From contig NC_091019.1 in NCBI RefSeq assembly GCF_041296385.1, forward strand, positions 15,454,531 through 15,518,530: DNA of 64,000 nt, given 5' to 3'. A model generated the notes under the pieces. That model saw only the letters and a list, made by a program, of their open reading frames with translations. It was not told the origin of the DNA and did no database searches. Both the position numbers and the translations under genes were made by a program. Shown here piece after piece: positions 22,002 to 36,600 of the stretch (position 1 is the first letter of the stretch; the number at the start of each line of letters is the position of its first letter). The stretch comes from Aphelocoma coerulescens. Lineage: Eukaryota; Chordata; Aves; Passeriformes; Corvidae.

Positions 22002-24621
22002 AGTAATAATGTCAAATGCTCAGATCCTTGCCATGGCACAGGGCTGGATTCATGAAGGCTCTATTGATTCATAAGTGAGGAGATATGGAGGCCTACAATT
22101 TCTCTCTCAGCTTTTGGCATATCTAATTCAAATTTTAGGAAGTAGATTGGGCACTCAGTGCTTGTTTGGTAATTGTTAGAAATCTGTATAGGCTTCTGCT
22201 TGAAAATTGACCACGATTTCCTGTTGGTGTGGATCTCAGACAGCCATGTGGCTGTGTTGGTGGCTTATCCTCATGTTTTCTTTCTCTGAAGCTCTTAAAA
22301 TGAATTTAGAAACCTTAGTTTTACACTGACTTCTACAGTAACCACCGAGACAAGGACTAACATTTTTGTTAAATTTTCATGTTTATGATGACTATTCTTT
22401 CAAAGAGATCCAGATTTTTGTGTGGCTTATATAGACTGCATGGAACTACGTCTGTTATTTCAGCTTTTCTGGTAAGTGATCGCAGTTGTTGAGGCTTTCT
22501 GGGCTACTCTGCCAAGCTTCTGTTTTCACACTCTTGTAACTTCTAAGAACCATTTAAAAATGAAGTTTTCTATATATACAATTCCCAACCAGTTTTCATG
22601 TCTACTTAGTTCTGAATAATGCAAAAATGAAAAAACTAAAAAATATTGGTTTGATACTGTTGAAAAATAGTTTAAAGATGAAAATTGAGTATTTGCCTTA
22701 TTTCCTCTCTTCAGCCCATCATCAACCTCTTCTCTCTTTCTTCAGGTTTCCATCACGCTCTCATTCCTCTTTTCCCCTCCAAGAAACCTATATCTGAATA
22801 CAAAAATGTGAAATGGCCTGACAGTCACATGCTATTAAAAATCTGTCAGACTTGAGGTTAGTCATCAGAAATCTCCTCCTCAGAGTTTCTGGATGGAAAA
22901 AAGAAATCGATTAATCATATTAGATAAGGTTGATCTGGACTAATTCTTGAATAACAAAAATCTTGTAGGTCTTCTATTATTTTTATAAACTGAGGATCTA
23001 TCTGATTCAATCAAGAAGTTTCTTGTAGGACCTGTCTTGCACCTAGTCAAGATGAAGGTGTTTGACCCTTTCTACTCTTGTCACAAATATTGTAAAGCTA
23101 TTTTGAAATGAATGAGAAAATTGTCTGAGCCTGGCAAGCTTTGCCAATAGGTGATGAAAGTCCTACCCTGGCGTTTCAGGTTTGAAAGGTTTGAAATCCC
23201 CCTTGGTGGCTATCTCCTGTACTTTTCTGCACTGAACAGCATACTGTGTCTAATCAATATTTCTTCTGCTCCCTGAGGTTCTTAATTCACATGCTCAGAA
23301 AACTTCATGTTTTGTATTCCTTGAGGTACACCCTACAAAACCTCAGATACACACAGGAATGCACATTAAAGGCCCCCTGCTCGCACCCCATCTGTCTAAG
23401 CTTATCACCGAGAATGACTGAGTGAGGTTTGCTTTACAACTCCAACTTTTGTGTGTAGGCACTCTCCTCTCTCTTTTGATTCTCCTGTTGGAGCTCAGGA
23501 GAGACAGGTTTTACCTACAGCAGGTTTTACAGTGCATGCCTGACTGTCGTGCCTGGCTTCTCCCTGCTCCTCTGTTCAAGAATTGCGTATCTGAACTCAT
23601 TTCTAGGAGGTTTAATTATGCTTAACCTGAAGCAGACTAACGTTATTTCCAGCGTCTCCTAAGATAATTTTTATTTCTAATGGGGTAGGGATCCTAGCTG
23701 AGGTCAGTGCCTGGGCATGCTGGCTGCTGTACAAACTTTTTATGACAATCACTCCCCAGAAAAGGAGCTGTAACTCCTGAGAAGATGGCTCACTGTGCTT
23801 TAGGGTTTCTGTCCCCTAATGTCAAGTTTCAGTGCATTTGCTGAGAATGGTGAAGCGAGGCTGGTTTACACCTTCCGAGGATTCTGCTTAAAAACTCTGT
23901 TAAATTTGAGACCCTCAAATTTAGATTTAGTTGTTTAAAACAATAAAAATCTTGAGGATCTTGCAGGTATTTAGACTGTAAATTTCTTGAAGTGAAATTG
24001 AATCTATTTCCATGAATGTATCTTTTTTTCTGAGCCGTACAAGTTCAAAAAGATCCTTCTACATAGCTGAAGCCTGCTGTATGTTTAAAACATTAAACAG
24101 GGTGAGGGCAAACTTATAGGATAAGCAAATACTGGGTTTTCTGACAACCTTTTGGGAAATGGAGCCAAGTACATATTTCTGCTTCAAGAAATTACTACGT
24201 GCAAGCAGCCTTAATGTTACAATAATTTACCTTCCCCTGCACAGAATCTCCTTTCCAGTCTAGCTTTCAGTTCCCTACTGTTGCATCTCAAAACTGTACC
24301 CAAACTGGGTAGTGCTCAGGACAAGTACCTGGAGACCTCCCTCTCATGTTTTTGCATGAGGTAGGTAGGGAATCCAATAAGAATCAGAGGTGGCCGGAGG
24401 GGAATCCCAAAGCTTTCAAATCCTGGGATCCCTACACTGAGATTTCAATCACTGGTCTTAAATTTGAACAAACAGGTCAAAGACACTCCCTGTGAAAACC
24501 TTTTAATTTAATTAGGCATCCTCATGTGATTAAAACTGTCTTTGATATAGTTTGTTAGCAGTTTCAATCCCCAATTAATACTTTGCCATTAAAAATTTGG
24601 ACATCAGTCTCTGACCCCACC

Positions 24622-24639
24622 TTTTTTTTTTTTTTTTTT
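24622..24639 (+). repeat. Homopolymer T, 18 bases
   Basis: An uninterrupted T run. A second T run of 14 lies at 24724-24737. Confidence 0.95.
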
Positions 24640-27600
24640 GTTAGGGAAAAGATCTCTCTTGTACATGTAAAGGCTCAGTAAATGATAAAATTATATTATC
24701 AATGGAAAAGTTTGCCTTTCTTGTTTTTTTTTTTTTTCCCCAGTGTGGACATTGGAGCATACAGAGATTATTAATTGAATAAGAACTGTGTCTATGCTTA
24801 TAAGACCCTTGTTATGAGGATTTCAATTGTTACTAATATCTTAAAAAAAAAAAGAGGCAGTAGATAACTATCACAACAGGACCACAGGTGAAATTATTGA
24901 AAAGCCAGAGAGTTTAAGTCTGAAGATCAATGGTGAGCCCTAGCACAAGATTTATGCCCAGTGAGAATCTACATATTCTTGTAGTCCCAGGCATCCTGGT
25001 GAGATGCTGTAAAGAGAACCAGGCACAAAGTCAAAATCAGATTAATTTCCTTTCATCTTCAAAAGTAGCATGGTGTCAACTTCACCTTGAGCTAAAATTT
25101 GTCCTCTGATCTGATAAAGTCATTATTTGCCAATAAAATATGGGACAATTCTGCTACTTGCTCCCCCACCCCTGCTGTGCACAGAGGCACTCTGTCTTCA
25201 GCTACAGCTCATGTGGAGTTGTACCTTGGTGTGAGAGCAGCTTTGATTGCAAGCAGAAGCTGCTGTGTTACCCGAGATGATACCTCTGATTAACTGGCTG
25301 GTAGTTGTGGCCATAAAGGGCTTGACATCACAAATTAAGGGCAGTGTTTCACTCTCCTTCTGGAAACTGCTGCCATTTGCTGACTGCATCCCAGAATTAA
25401 GTCTTATTTGTAGGAGTTGCCAATAAGAAGAATAATTAGGCTTCTGTCATCAAGTGAGACTTAATAAAAGTGCACCAAGAACTGATGGTCAGGTTGATTT
25501 TCAGTCAGAATTAGAGAAATGATTATTACAGGTGCTCATCTTTCCACTTGCCTCATGTTTTCAAGTGCAGACCCTCATCTCATGACAAGGAAAACCCTCC
25601 CTCAGGCAGAACAGCTGACAGCAACTCTTTAATCTACTGATTCTGATCCCAACAGCATTATGAGTGAAGGGGAAAAAAACAAGTGCTTTTGACCCTTGGC
25701 AAACTGAGCTGCAGTATTTACCAGGATTTAAAATTATTATCTTTCAAAGGATTTAAGTATGAGCAGGTATTTATGTAAATGATGATTCTTTAATTTGTTT
25801 AATAGTCTTGGGTTTTTTCCCTTCCACCTCATTACTCATTTCACTATTTTGCTTGTGACATCCAGCTGTGATCCAGGTTTACAACCAGACAGTGTTTTTA
25901 CTGAAGTTCAGTAGCATTGTATCTAATAAAGTCCAATAATGATGTTTGTATTTTCTGTGTGTAAAACTTGCTTGAAATCAGGCTGCATGCGCAAGCTGAA
26001 ATAAGTGACAGAGGAGTGTAATGACAAAGACAACCTGAATGTGTTCAGTGAAATAAGCAGCAAGGCATGTTGGAAAATAAAGAAGACTTCTAACTACAAT
26101 AAATTACTGCTTAGAGAAAATGCCTTTCAAAGTTACTTTTAATATTTTTAGTGGGCCTATATATAAAGATTTTGTGACAAAACACATATGTGTTACACAT
26201 CGAACTGAATGTGTCCCCATATCCCAAATGATATCAGGCTGTATATCATATAGACAGTGAGTGCCCAAAATAGAGTAATAGCTCTGAAATAGCTTATTTG
26301 TAACTGGTGGTGTCGTTATAACAGAGGTTGCTGGGCTGTCATTTTGTGTTCTTTTACCTGAACAGCAGGAATTTCTTTGTTTGGCCAAGCTTGCCTTGGA
26401 GCCACAGAAACTGCAGCTCAGGAGATGGTGTGACAAAAGCAGCTCCACAATAACTTTTAGTGAACCTCCAGCTGTGAGGCATATCAGGGGCTTGAGCATT
26501 GCTGCTCATCTGTTGTGTCCTGAGGTGGCCCCAGGCACTACCTGCTCAGGCAGCAGAGGTGTTCTGGATCTCGGCTAAAGCTGACCCCACCCTTTGCCTC
26601 ATTCCTGTCCATGTTCTGCACATCAGTGGCACAGAACAAGCTCTTGGAGGTCTCCAACATCACAAGACTTTCCAAACAGAGTTACTCCTTGCTCTTTGTG
26701 TAAGTGCAAGTCAGGCACGGTCACGGTGTGTGTTCTGCTCTGTTGTGTTCTAAATCTGATTTGGCTCCCTACACCACTTAGCAGTGGATGTACAGGAGCA
26801 AGGTGGGATCCATGCTGCTGTTCCAGGAGCCATTCAGAGGGACATTGCCATGATATCTCAGGTCTAACAGCTATGCTGAGCTGTCCAGCTGCTTGTGTCA
26901 TAATCACGCCCAGTCATCACGGTTAACTTTTTGGTGAGGGTTTTTATTTTAATACCCAGTTTTGGAAAGTAACATAAATATTAATAGCAGCTGATTGTTG
27001 TTGTGCTAATGTGACCAGACTGCTTTTCACTCCCTTTTACCAGGAATATTTTCAAACTTTAGTTTTCAGAGAAACCCAAACTGCTGCTGCCCAGAGAGAT
27101 AGGGAATACAACAGAGGATATGACCTTTCTGAATGTTTTCTTATCAGGCAGCATAAGTACTCTATGTCCCACTAAGCTGCTTCAATAGAACCTTGTCAAG
27201 TTATCACATTACTTGACATGTTGCTGATAATGAATACATAAAGGCTTTAGATATTGAGGACTCGGAGGAAATAAATAAGATTTACTGAAAAACTGCTCAA
27301 CATATATCCCAGGGCCATGTTTTTTTTTTTCCATGTGGATTGTGTGCTGCCTTTAGTTCCTTAGATAAATGGGACGATGCAAGAGTTTCAGCTTGTTGAA
27401 ATGTAAAGTGCAGATGTGAGCAGATAAATGAAGAAAGTAAATGGTCATCTATCTCCATTGTGGAGAACTCAATCACATTGTAACCGTATCAGTTGTCTTC
27501 TCCAAAAGTGCCTGATATTTTCCTTTTCCGCTACCACATGCTCCTCTAGCTCTGGTTGATATCTGCAATATCTTCTCTTGTCCTGTATTATGAGTGTTGA

Positions 27601-30080
27601 GTGTTGGGGAAGAGTTCATATTCATCTTTGCAATTTTGCCTTAGATCTCTTCTGGTGACTTTGAGGAATTAAAGCAACAAACCCAAAAAACCAAAATGCA
27701 GTAGAGAGAACCAGGATCAACAGCATTAACCCCTTGTGTCACGGTGGTAGGAAGTGGCCTTCAGGCTTAGGAATCAAATAGCACTTGCTGAGAGGCTGCC
27801 CAGATTTTCTCAGCTGGTTCCCTCCCCAGCAGGAGGGAGCACATAGGATGGGAAACTCCAGGTGCTGTTGACAAGGAATAGGGTGACTTACCCCCTCACT
27901 CCATTTCTGAAATGATGCACTGGTAGTCATGTGGCTTTGGAATGGTTTTGGTTAATTAATTCCATGTTCTACCTGGGTTTGGGAGGCTGTGTGTCTCCCA
28001 TCTGTCCTGAAAACAGCCTGACACTGGCCGAGATTTCACGTTTGCTTTATTAGCAGTCTCCCAGTAGAGTTGGGCAATAAGAGCTGACAATGTTGACATG
28101 ATTTGTTGCAAATAAGCATCTGAACTTTGGATGCAGCTTTTGATAGCTATCAAGGATTTATTCAACAAGAACTGTTTGTGTGCCTTTGACTGTAGAAGGT
28201 AAATTAATACCTTCTGAATCTGATCTCCACAAATTCTGACTTGGGAGAGCTGTAAAATTCATGACAGTTATCTTCTTTACTAAAAATACTTGATTATGTA
28301 TTTATTTATCTCTGCTTCAAAAATATGCATTCTGTTGCCTGTCTAATTCCTAATTTTTCATGTTTAGATTAAACGCATCAACTCCTATAGAGAAGATGAC
28401 TTTGAGATTTACTTCAAGTTTACTCATTTAGTAGACTAGTGTATGCTTTAAGCATAAAATAATAAACTATTATTTCCCCATTTTAAAATGACTCCAAGCA
28501 CCTGCAATTTACTAACCTAAGAAAAGACACCCATGGAAGTTGTTCTTTATTTCCATCCAATGCCCCGCGTGCCGTCTTTCTCCAGAAGGCTGTGCTTTCA
28601 TTCTGGGCTCCTGTTGTACATAAAGAGACATTCTTACACCTGGTATCTTGGCTGGTTGAGACTTTTTCTTGTGCTTAAAGTCACCTCTCGTGTTAGACTG
28701 ATCAGGAGGAAGTGGGAAGCACTGCTATGGCACAGTGGCTCGCAGTGGCTGTAAGCAATGATATCTAACAATGCCCTGAGGAGCTAGTTAAAAAGTGCCT
28801 CTCACACTCGGGAAAGAGCTTTAATGGAGCTGCATTAGAAAGCTGTCAGTTGCTTGTTGGGCAAAACAGACTTTTTTTTTTGCGCTGTAAGGATTATTGA
28901 AGCATTTGTTACACAGTAATTTGGAAATCATAATAAAACATTTCTAATTTCACTTCCCCCAGCAAACAACTAATGGATCTAGTGCACAGGAAGCGCAGAC
29001 AGCATGCTATAGAGCCGTGGAATCTTGCTCATGCTCCTAATTGGGAGGGCAGGGGATAGAAGCTGTAGCTATTTTTTTCTAAGTGTCCTTCCCAGAAACA
29101 GATTTTTCAAAGGCAGAGGTAGGAAATAACTTGGTAACTTTTCCACTTGCCTTAACCTCTCGGTATGCTTGTACAAATACATTTTAGTGTTGTTCAAATG
29201 ACATGTTAAATGCTGATGAAGTGTCAGAACTCTAGTAGGTGACTTAAATGTTCTCAGTACTGCCCTGTAACAGAAACCTTGGTGAAATGGTAACACACAA
29301 ATAGAGATTAGATTTTACAAAGTCTTAAGAGGGGGGCTGGCAAGAAGTGCTTTGTGAAGGACATTGCTCAGCGACTCTCTGCAGTCTTACACGGTCAGAG
29401 AGAAATGAGTAATACTTAAAAAGGAAAAGAAAAAAGTGATTTGTTTTTCCAAACTGTCTCTTTATGCTTGCTAACATGTCTCTTTACCACATTATGGTCT
29501 CCGTCATGATTTCTCTCTGGAATTGGAGAAGTGGAAATGTGATCCAAAAACTGTGCACAAGCTTTTTGTAACTGTGATGGAGCTGATGTTGGATATTTTT
29601 AAGTCCAGCTACCCAAAGATTCATTTTGATATTCTTCAGTTAAACTTTAAATGCAGATATATAATTAAGAAAAAAACACCCAAAAAACTGATACCACCAC
29701 ACCATAAATAGCCTCACATCAAAAAATGGAGGAAGTAATGGAGTGTGATGGTTTGCTGAATTTCAACCTTAAGTCATAGTTAAACCTGATCACATATGAC
29801 TGAAAATGTCAACTGTTATTTTTTTTGTCTGAATTTTTGTGGAATTGGCATTCCCACTCACCCAAAATGTCACAGGCATAAGGATATAGTCATGATGTAA
29901 ATGTGTTAGAGGACTCATAAATCTATGGAATGGATCTGCAATTGGAAATCCAGAACACTTAGCTGCATCTGAGCAGAAGCTGGTACACCCAAAAATTTTA
30001 GCAAACTTCTCCTTTAAAAAAATTTTTCCAACTTCAAACATGAAAGCACCCTATCTCTGGAAGATATTTTAAAAATAGTG

Positions 30081-30118
30081 ATATATATATATTTTTTTTT
30101 TTGTTTGTTTGTTTTTTG
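30081..30118. repeat. (AT)n plus T / GTTT tract
   Basis: Six AT units run into a T run and three GTTT units. Confidence 0.85.
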
Positions 30119-32641
30119 GTCAGCTAAGAAAAAATTGACTTATTCCACCATGTATTCCAAACGATATTTGCATGCGAACTTGCTTCCATGGATTTTGTGA
30201 CCAAGATGAAAATTATTTTGTGTTTTCCATCTATCACACTGACTGGAACAACCCTTGATGAGCTAGGGCTTACGTTGCTCAAGCCTGGATATTAGGTGAG
30301 CTGTAGTACAGTTTGAGTCATAGATTTGAGCATGGAAAACTCTGGACAGCATGATTTTAGCTAAGGAGGACATGAACCCTTTGCTTCAAAGGGAAAAGCA
30401 TAAATACCTAAGATTAAATCTCTAAAAAGCAGTCGATGGCATAAGGGACAAAATAAAAATCTGAGACTGGGAACCCTACAATTTCTGACCGATACAAAAT
30501 CGCTGCTGTAGAAGAGCCTTTTGTGTATTTTAGATTCAGAACTCTTTAGCAGATTTTGTCATTCAGATTGCAGTCCATATTTTGCAGTATGGAATTCCAA
30601 GAAAGTTAGACTTGAAAAACTTGAAATTATTCTCTTTCCCCACTTGCTTATGATTCTATGTCAAATATAAAAGTGAAACACAGTGTTGAATGCATTTTTT
30701 TTTTTCTGGTATTTTCAATATATGCTGTTAAACAGTGGCTGTTAAGCTAACAGTGCAACATGTGACAGAATCCAGGAAAATGGAGAATGAGAAGGAAGTC
30801 TGGACAGAAAAGATCAAATGCCAGATTTTATTTTTGAATAGCAGCACACATTAGAGATTTCTTTAAGAGCCCATTGTGGCAGAGAGGAGGAGGAGAGGAA
30901 GATAGAAGGCCCTGGAAGAAAGTGGAATCAAGTTTCTGAAAACTGCAGCCTTTACAAAGGATGTCCTTTAGATACAAATAACGTGCAGGTTTATAAAAGA
31001 GAGAAGTGGGTTTAGAATTAGGAACTCAGAATACCAGTGAGCGTCCAACAATGAATCTTAGCAAAGAAAAATACCTGTTGCTGTAGGAGCTCCAGTTGTG
31101 CCTTGAAAGTACAATGGAGAAAGGACAGAAGCGAAAAGACAACTATTCTTCTTTCTATTCAGGAAAGGACTGGCTTTCCCTTCTGACAACTGTCATCTCA
31201 GTTTGTGCAGTGCAGCCCTTCATGAGACCTGGAAGGATGCTTGATGGTAAACTGTCTTCAAGAAAGAACAGTTCATTACAAAAAGCTTTAGAATTTGGGC
31301 CTCCTTAACAGCCTTTCAGATAAAAGGGACAGACCAGTCTTTCTTACATGATTTAAGTAAGAGTGTGATCACTGAATAGATCTGCAGGATGGCAACAAGG
31401 ACAGAGATTTATATAAGAGCTTTAAGAAGAGAGGTTTATAATTAATTAGTCAGTGGTGAATCGGTGGAGCATTGGGAAGGAGAAGTAAAGGAGAGACCCA
31501 CAGTGCTGCTTGCAGGTTAGTCTGAAGTGAAAGCTCTTGGGGTGTGGGCCAGACTGACAGAGTTCTGCTAAAAGGAAAGAAAAAGCATTAACCTGTGTTC
31601 ATGCCTGGATTTAATTCCACAAGACACTGCAGGACCTAAAGCAAACCAGTTGGGACCTAAGGTACATCAAGTAACATTTAACCAGTTGTATGTTCTTTTT
31701 ATGACTTCTGTTTGTGAGGGAGATAAATGCATGTCTTAGGCAATAAAACATTTCCCCTGATTATAGCAAATGGTGTTTCTTTTCCCTCGTGGGATGTAAT
31801 AGGAATATCAATGTTTTATATCTCTTATTAAAAAAGCCCAAGTTTGATAAAAAATGAAACACATTTAGTAGAGTTGTTATCCCAGGTAAGGAAAAGTACC
31901 ATTATACAGTCACAGGCACAGAACTGTGAGTGCAGCAGATTCACTTACTGTGAATCCAACAAACTTCTGCATACTGCACCCGAAACCCTGACAAGCCCGG
32001 AAGGAAAGGAGAGTGACCAGGCTTTCATACAGACCAATAAATCTCTAAGCAAAGCCAGATGATACCTTTTATCAAAAGGAAAAACTGTCTTGATAAATGC
32101 AGCAAATGGATTTTTAAATTGGGACACAGTTATACAAGGGGAGGGGTAGAGAGGAAAGCATCTGAGGGAGTGAGAAAACAGAAGAGAACCAGCTCAGGAA
32201 AATAATCCTGGGAAGTGTGTCCAATTTTTCTAACATTTCTAATCACCAAGTTCTCCACAGTTGTGTGGGCATCTGTGAAAGTAGAATTGGTCCCCAAAAG
32301 AGTTTGAATAGTGTGCTGAGCAGATGTTTTATTTCAGAAATGTAAATATGTAAAGTGGTTATGCCAAAATATTTTCTTTGATGTGGGATAATAATATCAA
32401 AAGAAAGGGGGAGGCAAGCTTGCCTTTCCCTTCTGTGTAGTGAGCTGCAGTTTTGCATTTAGTGGTATGGTTTCTGGGGGAAACCTTTTCAAAGCCTGCA
32501 GTTTTCAGGGACTGAGCTCTTTTCCCTTTCTGTGTTGTGGCAAAACTAGACTCTCCCAACATTTGCTTCCTGTCTATACAGCAAAGTTACCTGTGCTTGT
32601 GCAGCCAAAAGCCTGCCAGCTTGGGAGTTTACCTTGCAGGA

Positions 32642-32696
32642 GGAAACCTCTCCCTTAGAGGAGGTTTCCCCAAACCACTCCGTGTGGGTGGTTTGG
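32642..32696. repeat. Two abutting perfect 9-bp hairpins
   Basis: Stem one pairs ggaaacctc (32642-32650) with gaggtttcc (32661-32669) over a 10-base loop. Stem two starts on the next base: ccaaaccac (32670-32678) pairs with gtggtttgg (32688-32696) over a 9-base loop. Both stems are perfect. The arrangement could form two stacked hairpins in RNA or a cruciform pair. No repeat family or RNA gene is recognised. Confidence 0.55.
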
Positions 32697-35600
32697 AGCC
32701 AGGTCCTCACCTCTGAGATACACACCTGCAAGTGGAATGCTCTCATCACCAGCCTGCTGTGCTGGTGCTTCTGGACGCTTCATCTTGGGCTTTAACAAGC
32801 AGACATTTTCAGAAAAAGGCAGTGAAGAATTGCCAGTGTTTCTCCATGAAGACAGCTCTCCAACACCCTAGAAATATTGTCCCTCATTGCAGTAAATAAG
32901 AAATTTTCTCTGTGCTTCTAGGGGTGCATGTGCTATGTTTGGCAAGTTCTGCATGTTCCTTAACTTCCCGATTCTGCTAGCAGACTGGCTCCTGCTGCTT
33001 CCCAGAACACTGCTTACCTGATTGTAATATACAGCTAGAAGCAGACGTTTTGTATACAGTGAGGCAGTGTTTTCATGGGTCCCTACTTCTGAATGGAGGG
33101 GCTTAACGTGGTTTGAACTGGGATTTCACTTCAAAATTATGGCAGAATAGTTTTCACAGTTAATTCTTGTGAAATAAGACATGTTGTAGTGGGTTTTTTT
33201 GTTTATTTGTTTGTTTAGGGTTTTTTTGTAGAATTGCATTTATAGCAGACATGGAGGAATTTTTTAAAAAATAGCATGTTAGCTCAGTATTGAAAGAGAG
33301 CATGACAGAGTTTGGTTAAGGGCTGTCTGGGATGAAGCACATGCAAAGGGCTGAGAGCTGGGCTGATGGCTCAGGTTTGGCATTTCATGATGATGCTGTC
33401 CTTCAGACCTGCTTTGGGAGGAGTCCAGCAGGCTGCAAGAGATCTGAGCCTGCCAATGCTTTCTCTGCATTGCTTTTTAAGGTCTAAAGTACAATATAGT
33501 TTTTAAAAAAAATTGGATGGAATCTGTTTTTTATGGAATATGCATGAAGTTCAAGGAACAGATTTCAGGCTTTGTGCATTGGCATGATTTATTTTATTTC
33601 ATGTTTTATGTACGCACAGAATTCAGTGTACTGTGATTTTACACGTGTTCAAGTTTACATTAACTATAAACGTGGCCTCAGAGTGTTTATATGCAATGTA
33701 TTGAAGCCTCTCAAGTTGACAATTACCAGGATGTTTCTCGTGCTACAGTACAATTGCAAATCACAATTAGTGCAAGATAGATTTGTGTAAATTTTGTTTA
33801 TCTAGACTTGCAAACCAGCTCATTGAGCTTATCTCTTGTCATGTTTTCTGCTATGCCAGTTGGAAGTTGTTCATTGGCAAAACTTATGTCTTTTCTAAGA
33901 AGTCTGTCTTCCATTTTTCTGAAAGTGAATAATTGCTTCCTGAAGATTAATCCCACAAATGTTTATATTTAATAAAGTCACTTCTGACCTCTAGTTTCAT
34001 GGGATTTTGCCAGTAAAAAATGGAAAACCTTACAGAACTTGAAAATCCTGCAGAAGAAACCACAAGAATAAATTTTGACATCTAGAGATGATACAGTTAT
34101 GCAGAAGTACAGAGACTGGGTTTTTTTTCAGTTATGATATTAAGTGCTTAAAGTTTTGCTCAACTTCATCCCTCCCCTCCAAATTCCAGAACTGAGCTAA
34201 ACTAAATTTTGTTGTATTTTTAATGTACATCATAATTTTCAGGTGGTCTAACCTCCCTTTGAAATACTAGTCCCCTAAACTGTGGCTGTGATAACATGCA
34301 TTCTAAGAGAACATACCCTAAACTGCAGGCTTTAATGTATTTTACTATACACAGTTTGAAGGGTATTTTTTTTGTATTTTAAAAGATAACCCCATTTGTT
34401 AGCATTTTTACAAATTTAAATACCTGCAAAAGTCTAGGTGACAAACCCCAGCCCTTTTAGCCATATTAATTTCTCACAACGTCCTTGAAAATGCCTTGTA
34501 AAATATTTACAGAATAAAAGGGATGTAACATTTTTGCAGGGTTACTAAGCCTCTAGAATTCACCAGGACTGTTTAAACTCTGGAACTTTGCCTTCAGACC
34601 GTGTGTGTACCTATAAATGCCGAGATAGTGCAGGAGACTGGGCACGACATGGAGGCAGTGCCACAGCTACGGCAATAAAGTCCCCTCAGAGACTGGAGCC
34701 TTGGTGGTGCCCTTGCAGTCACATCAGAGTCACGACAGATAATGGCCCATCTGCAGTCACAGCACACCACAGGCACTTCACATTCATGATGTAGCACACT
34801 CACCTATTAGGATGATCACAGACAAGCCACAGCATCATTACTTACCCTCTAGTAAAATTTTAGTTGCATCACATAGTACTCGTGTCATCCTATGGATTAG
34901 AAGATTTTACTCTAATTTTTGTTCCTCTGTAAATAGAGTCAAAGTGCCAGGTAGGAATATCCTCCTGTATAAATCTGTTGTATTACATGTCAGTTCTGGT
35001 TAGGTTTACAGAAGAGACATTTCTATTTCAATAAATCTACAGAATACTATAGTGATTTTTTTTTTGTTCTGTCTCCATTCTGATTTTCTTTTTGTTTGTT
35101 TAAAAGGAAAAAAAACCTCACTGCAAAACATATTATTGGAAATTACACATATTATAATCATTGGTACTGAAGTCCTGAGGTATAACATTGATATTTTGCA
35201 ATTTTATTCAGAATTTAAAACTAACAGTACTATATCTAAACATTTTGCATGTTTATTAAAAATTAAGATATACCATCGTTTTTTCCTTAGAGATCTTTTA
35301 AAACATTTATCATTGGACTGTGCCCACCAGAATGTTTGGTGTATTAATGGCAGTGGAACTTTCACTGGCTACAAGTTCTGGAATATCAGTATAACTAATA
35401 TTTGAACCACACACATTCAATCTAATTTAGGATTGCATCATCCTTTATTTTTTTTAAGTGCATGCAAAGATTAAATAGCTCCACACAAGGTGTGTACAAT
35501 GTGCTCTGTCCCACAGTGTCCATCTGCTACAGGATATGTGACATCTATAGATGAAGCATTGTTTTTTTCAGCTTGGGGTTTTCTTTCGGCCTTGCAATGA

Positions 35601-36289
35601 TTTTATATCAATCTGTGGCTGAAATTTTAGGAATTCAAGCGTTGAGAAATCAGGATAAAAGTAATTTTTCCTGTTTTTCGATGTAACTAGTGCACAGAAA
35701 GTTATCCAAGGGGCACAGGATGTGCAGATTCAGAGCTGGTAGTGCATTGAAACAGGGTACTGAGTTGATAAGAAGAGATGGAAAGCATGTGTTTTCTGGT
35801 TTTTAATTCATGTTGAAAGCTTGACACTAGTAAGCTGAAGCTGCAAATATACAATATTGTGTCTGACCCGCCAGAGTTCCAGCAGGCACCTCACCACCTC
35901 TGTGAGGCACCTGCTTCAAGGGTCAGCTCTACCTTATCTTTCCTGACAACAGGCAACATTTGTTTTCCAATAGCATTTTTTTTTTTGTATTGACTGCATA
36001 AAGTGAAACACAATTTCCCTGGCAAAGTCACAGACAGTTGAGAAAAACAGTGATAGCCTTTGTATAAGGTTTCAAAAATCTTCTTAAAAATGTAAACCAG
36101 AGCTGCACGTCTGTTAGAGCTCCACAGGACAGGATAAAAAATTCCTAGAGAAAGGTCATCCTTCTTTACTAAATTGCACAGATCTTGGAAGTCATTCTGT
36201 AGAAGCTGATTGCATTGTGATGAACCCAATTTGTGGTGTTGCTCTTTAAATCCTGTAGGATTTTCCAAGAAGTTTGTTGTTCAGTGCAA
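32697..36289. other. No gene seen; AT-rich non-coding
   Basis: Around 34590-34800 the sequence is less AT-rich and carries 68-69 codon frames on both strands, plus two copies of tgcagtcaca. No function is recognised. Confidence 0.5.
33191..33228. repeat. GTTT-type low-complexity tract
   Basis: ggttttttt followed by gtttatttgtttgtttaggg and another T run. Confidence 0.8.
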
Positions 36290-36600
36290 AGAGCCCAGTT
36301 GTTGTTCGCCCCGAGTGTGAGGGTTGCTCTCGCCCCACGCTCTGTTTCCCCATTAATGACTGGGTTTTCACATCCCTTGCATCTGTCCCAAGGGAGGAGC
36401 TCGTGGGAACGAGGGGGCAGGTCATTCTCAGCGACAGGCTCCTGGCTCGGCATCCTGCTCCTGCCAGAAATCTGTCTGAGCCTGAATCTGGCAAAGTTTA
36501 GGAAGCAGCGTTAAATGCACCTCTTTGTTCCAGGCTTCCATTAACGGCAGGCACAGGAATTTCACTTGGCAATCGGTATCCTGGCTACCCTTTTCAGGGT
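36290..36600. promoter_or_regulatory. Small CpG cluster, possible enhancer or minor promoter
   Basis: Eleven CpG dinucleotides fall within about 290 bases (for example gttcgccccgag, ctcgccccacgctc, gctcgtgggaacgag, cagcgacagg, ggctcgg, gcagcgtt, taacggc), whereas most stretches of this size in the window have zero to two. An attaatga homeodomain core lies at 36352-36359. The block is too short for a classical CpG island. Overlapping short frames on both strands (75-94 codons) come from the higher GC and are not called as genes. Confidence 0.35.

Larger units (their letters stand above)
17901..32641. other. No gene seen; non-coding with homopolymers
   Basis: About 15 kb without a recognised gene or transposon. 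Frames up to 138 codons (20268-20684) and 131 codons (26104-26499, minus) overlap others on the opposite strand and lack domains. A 15-base string, aggagcagagaaatc, recurs within about 130 bases near 18230 and 18357. A purine-rich stretch lies around 30880-30940. Confidence 0.5.

Noticed and set aside
34588..34803. Opposed 68- and 69-codon frames with repeated tgcagtcaca
   Set aside because: No recognised protein or RNA; the 10-base repeat is too short to call.
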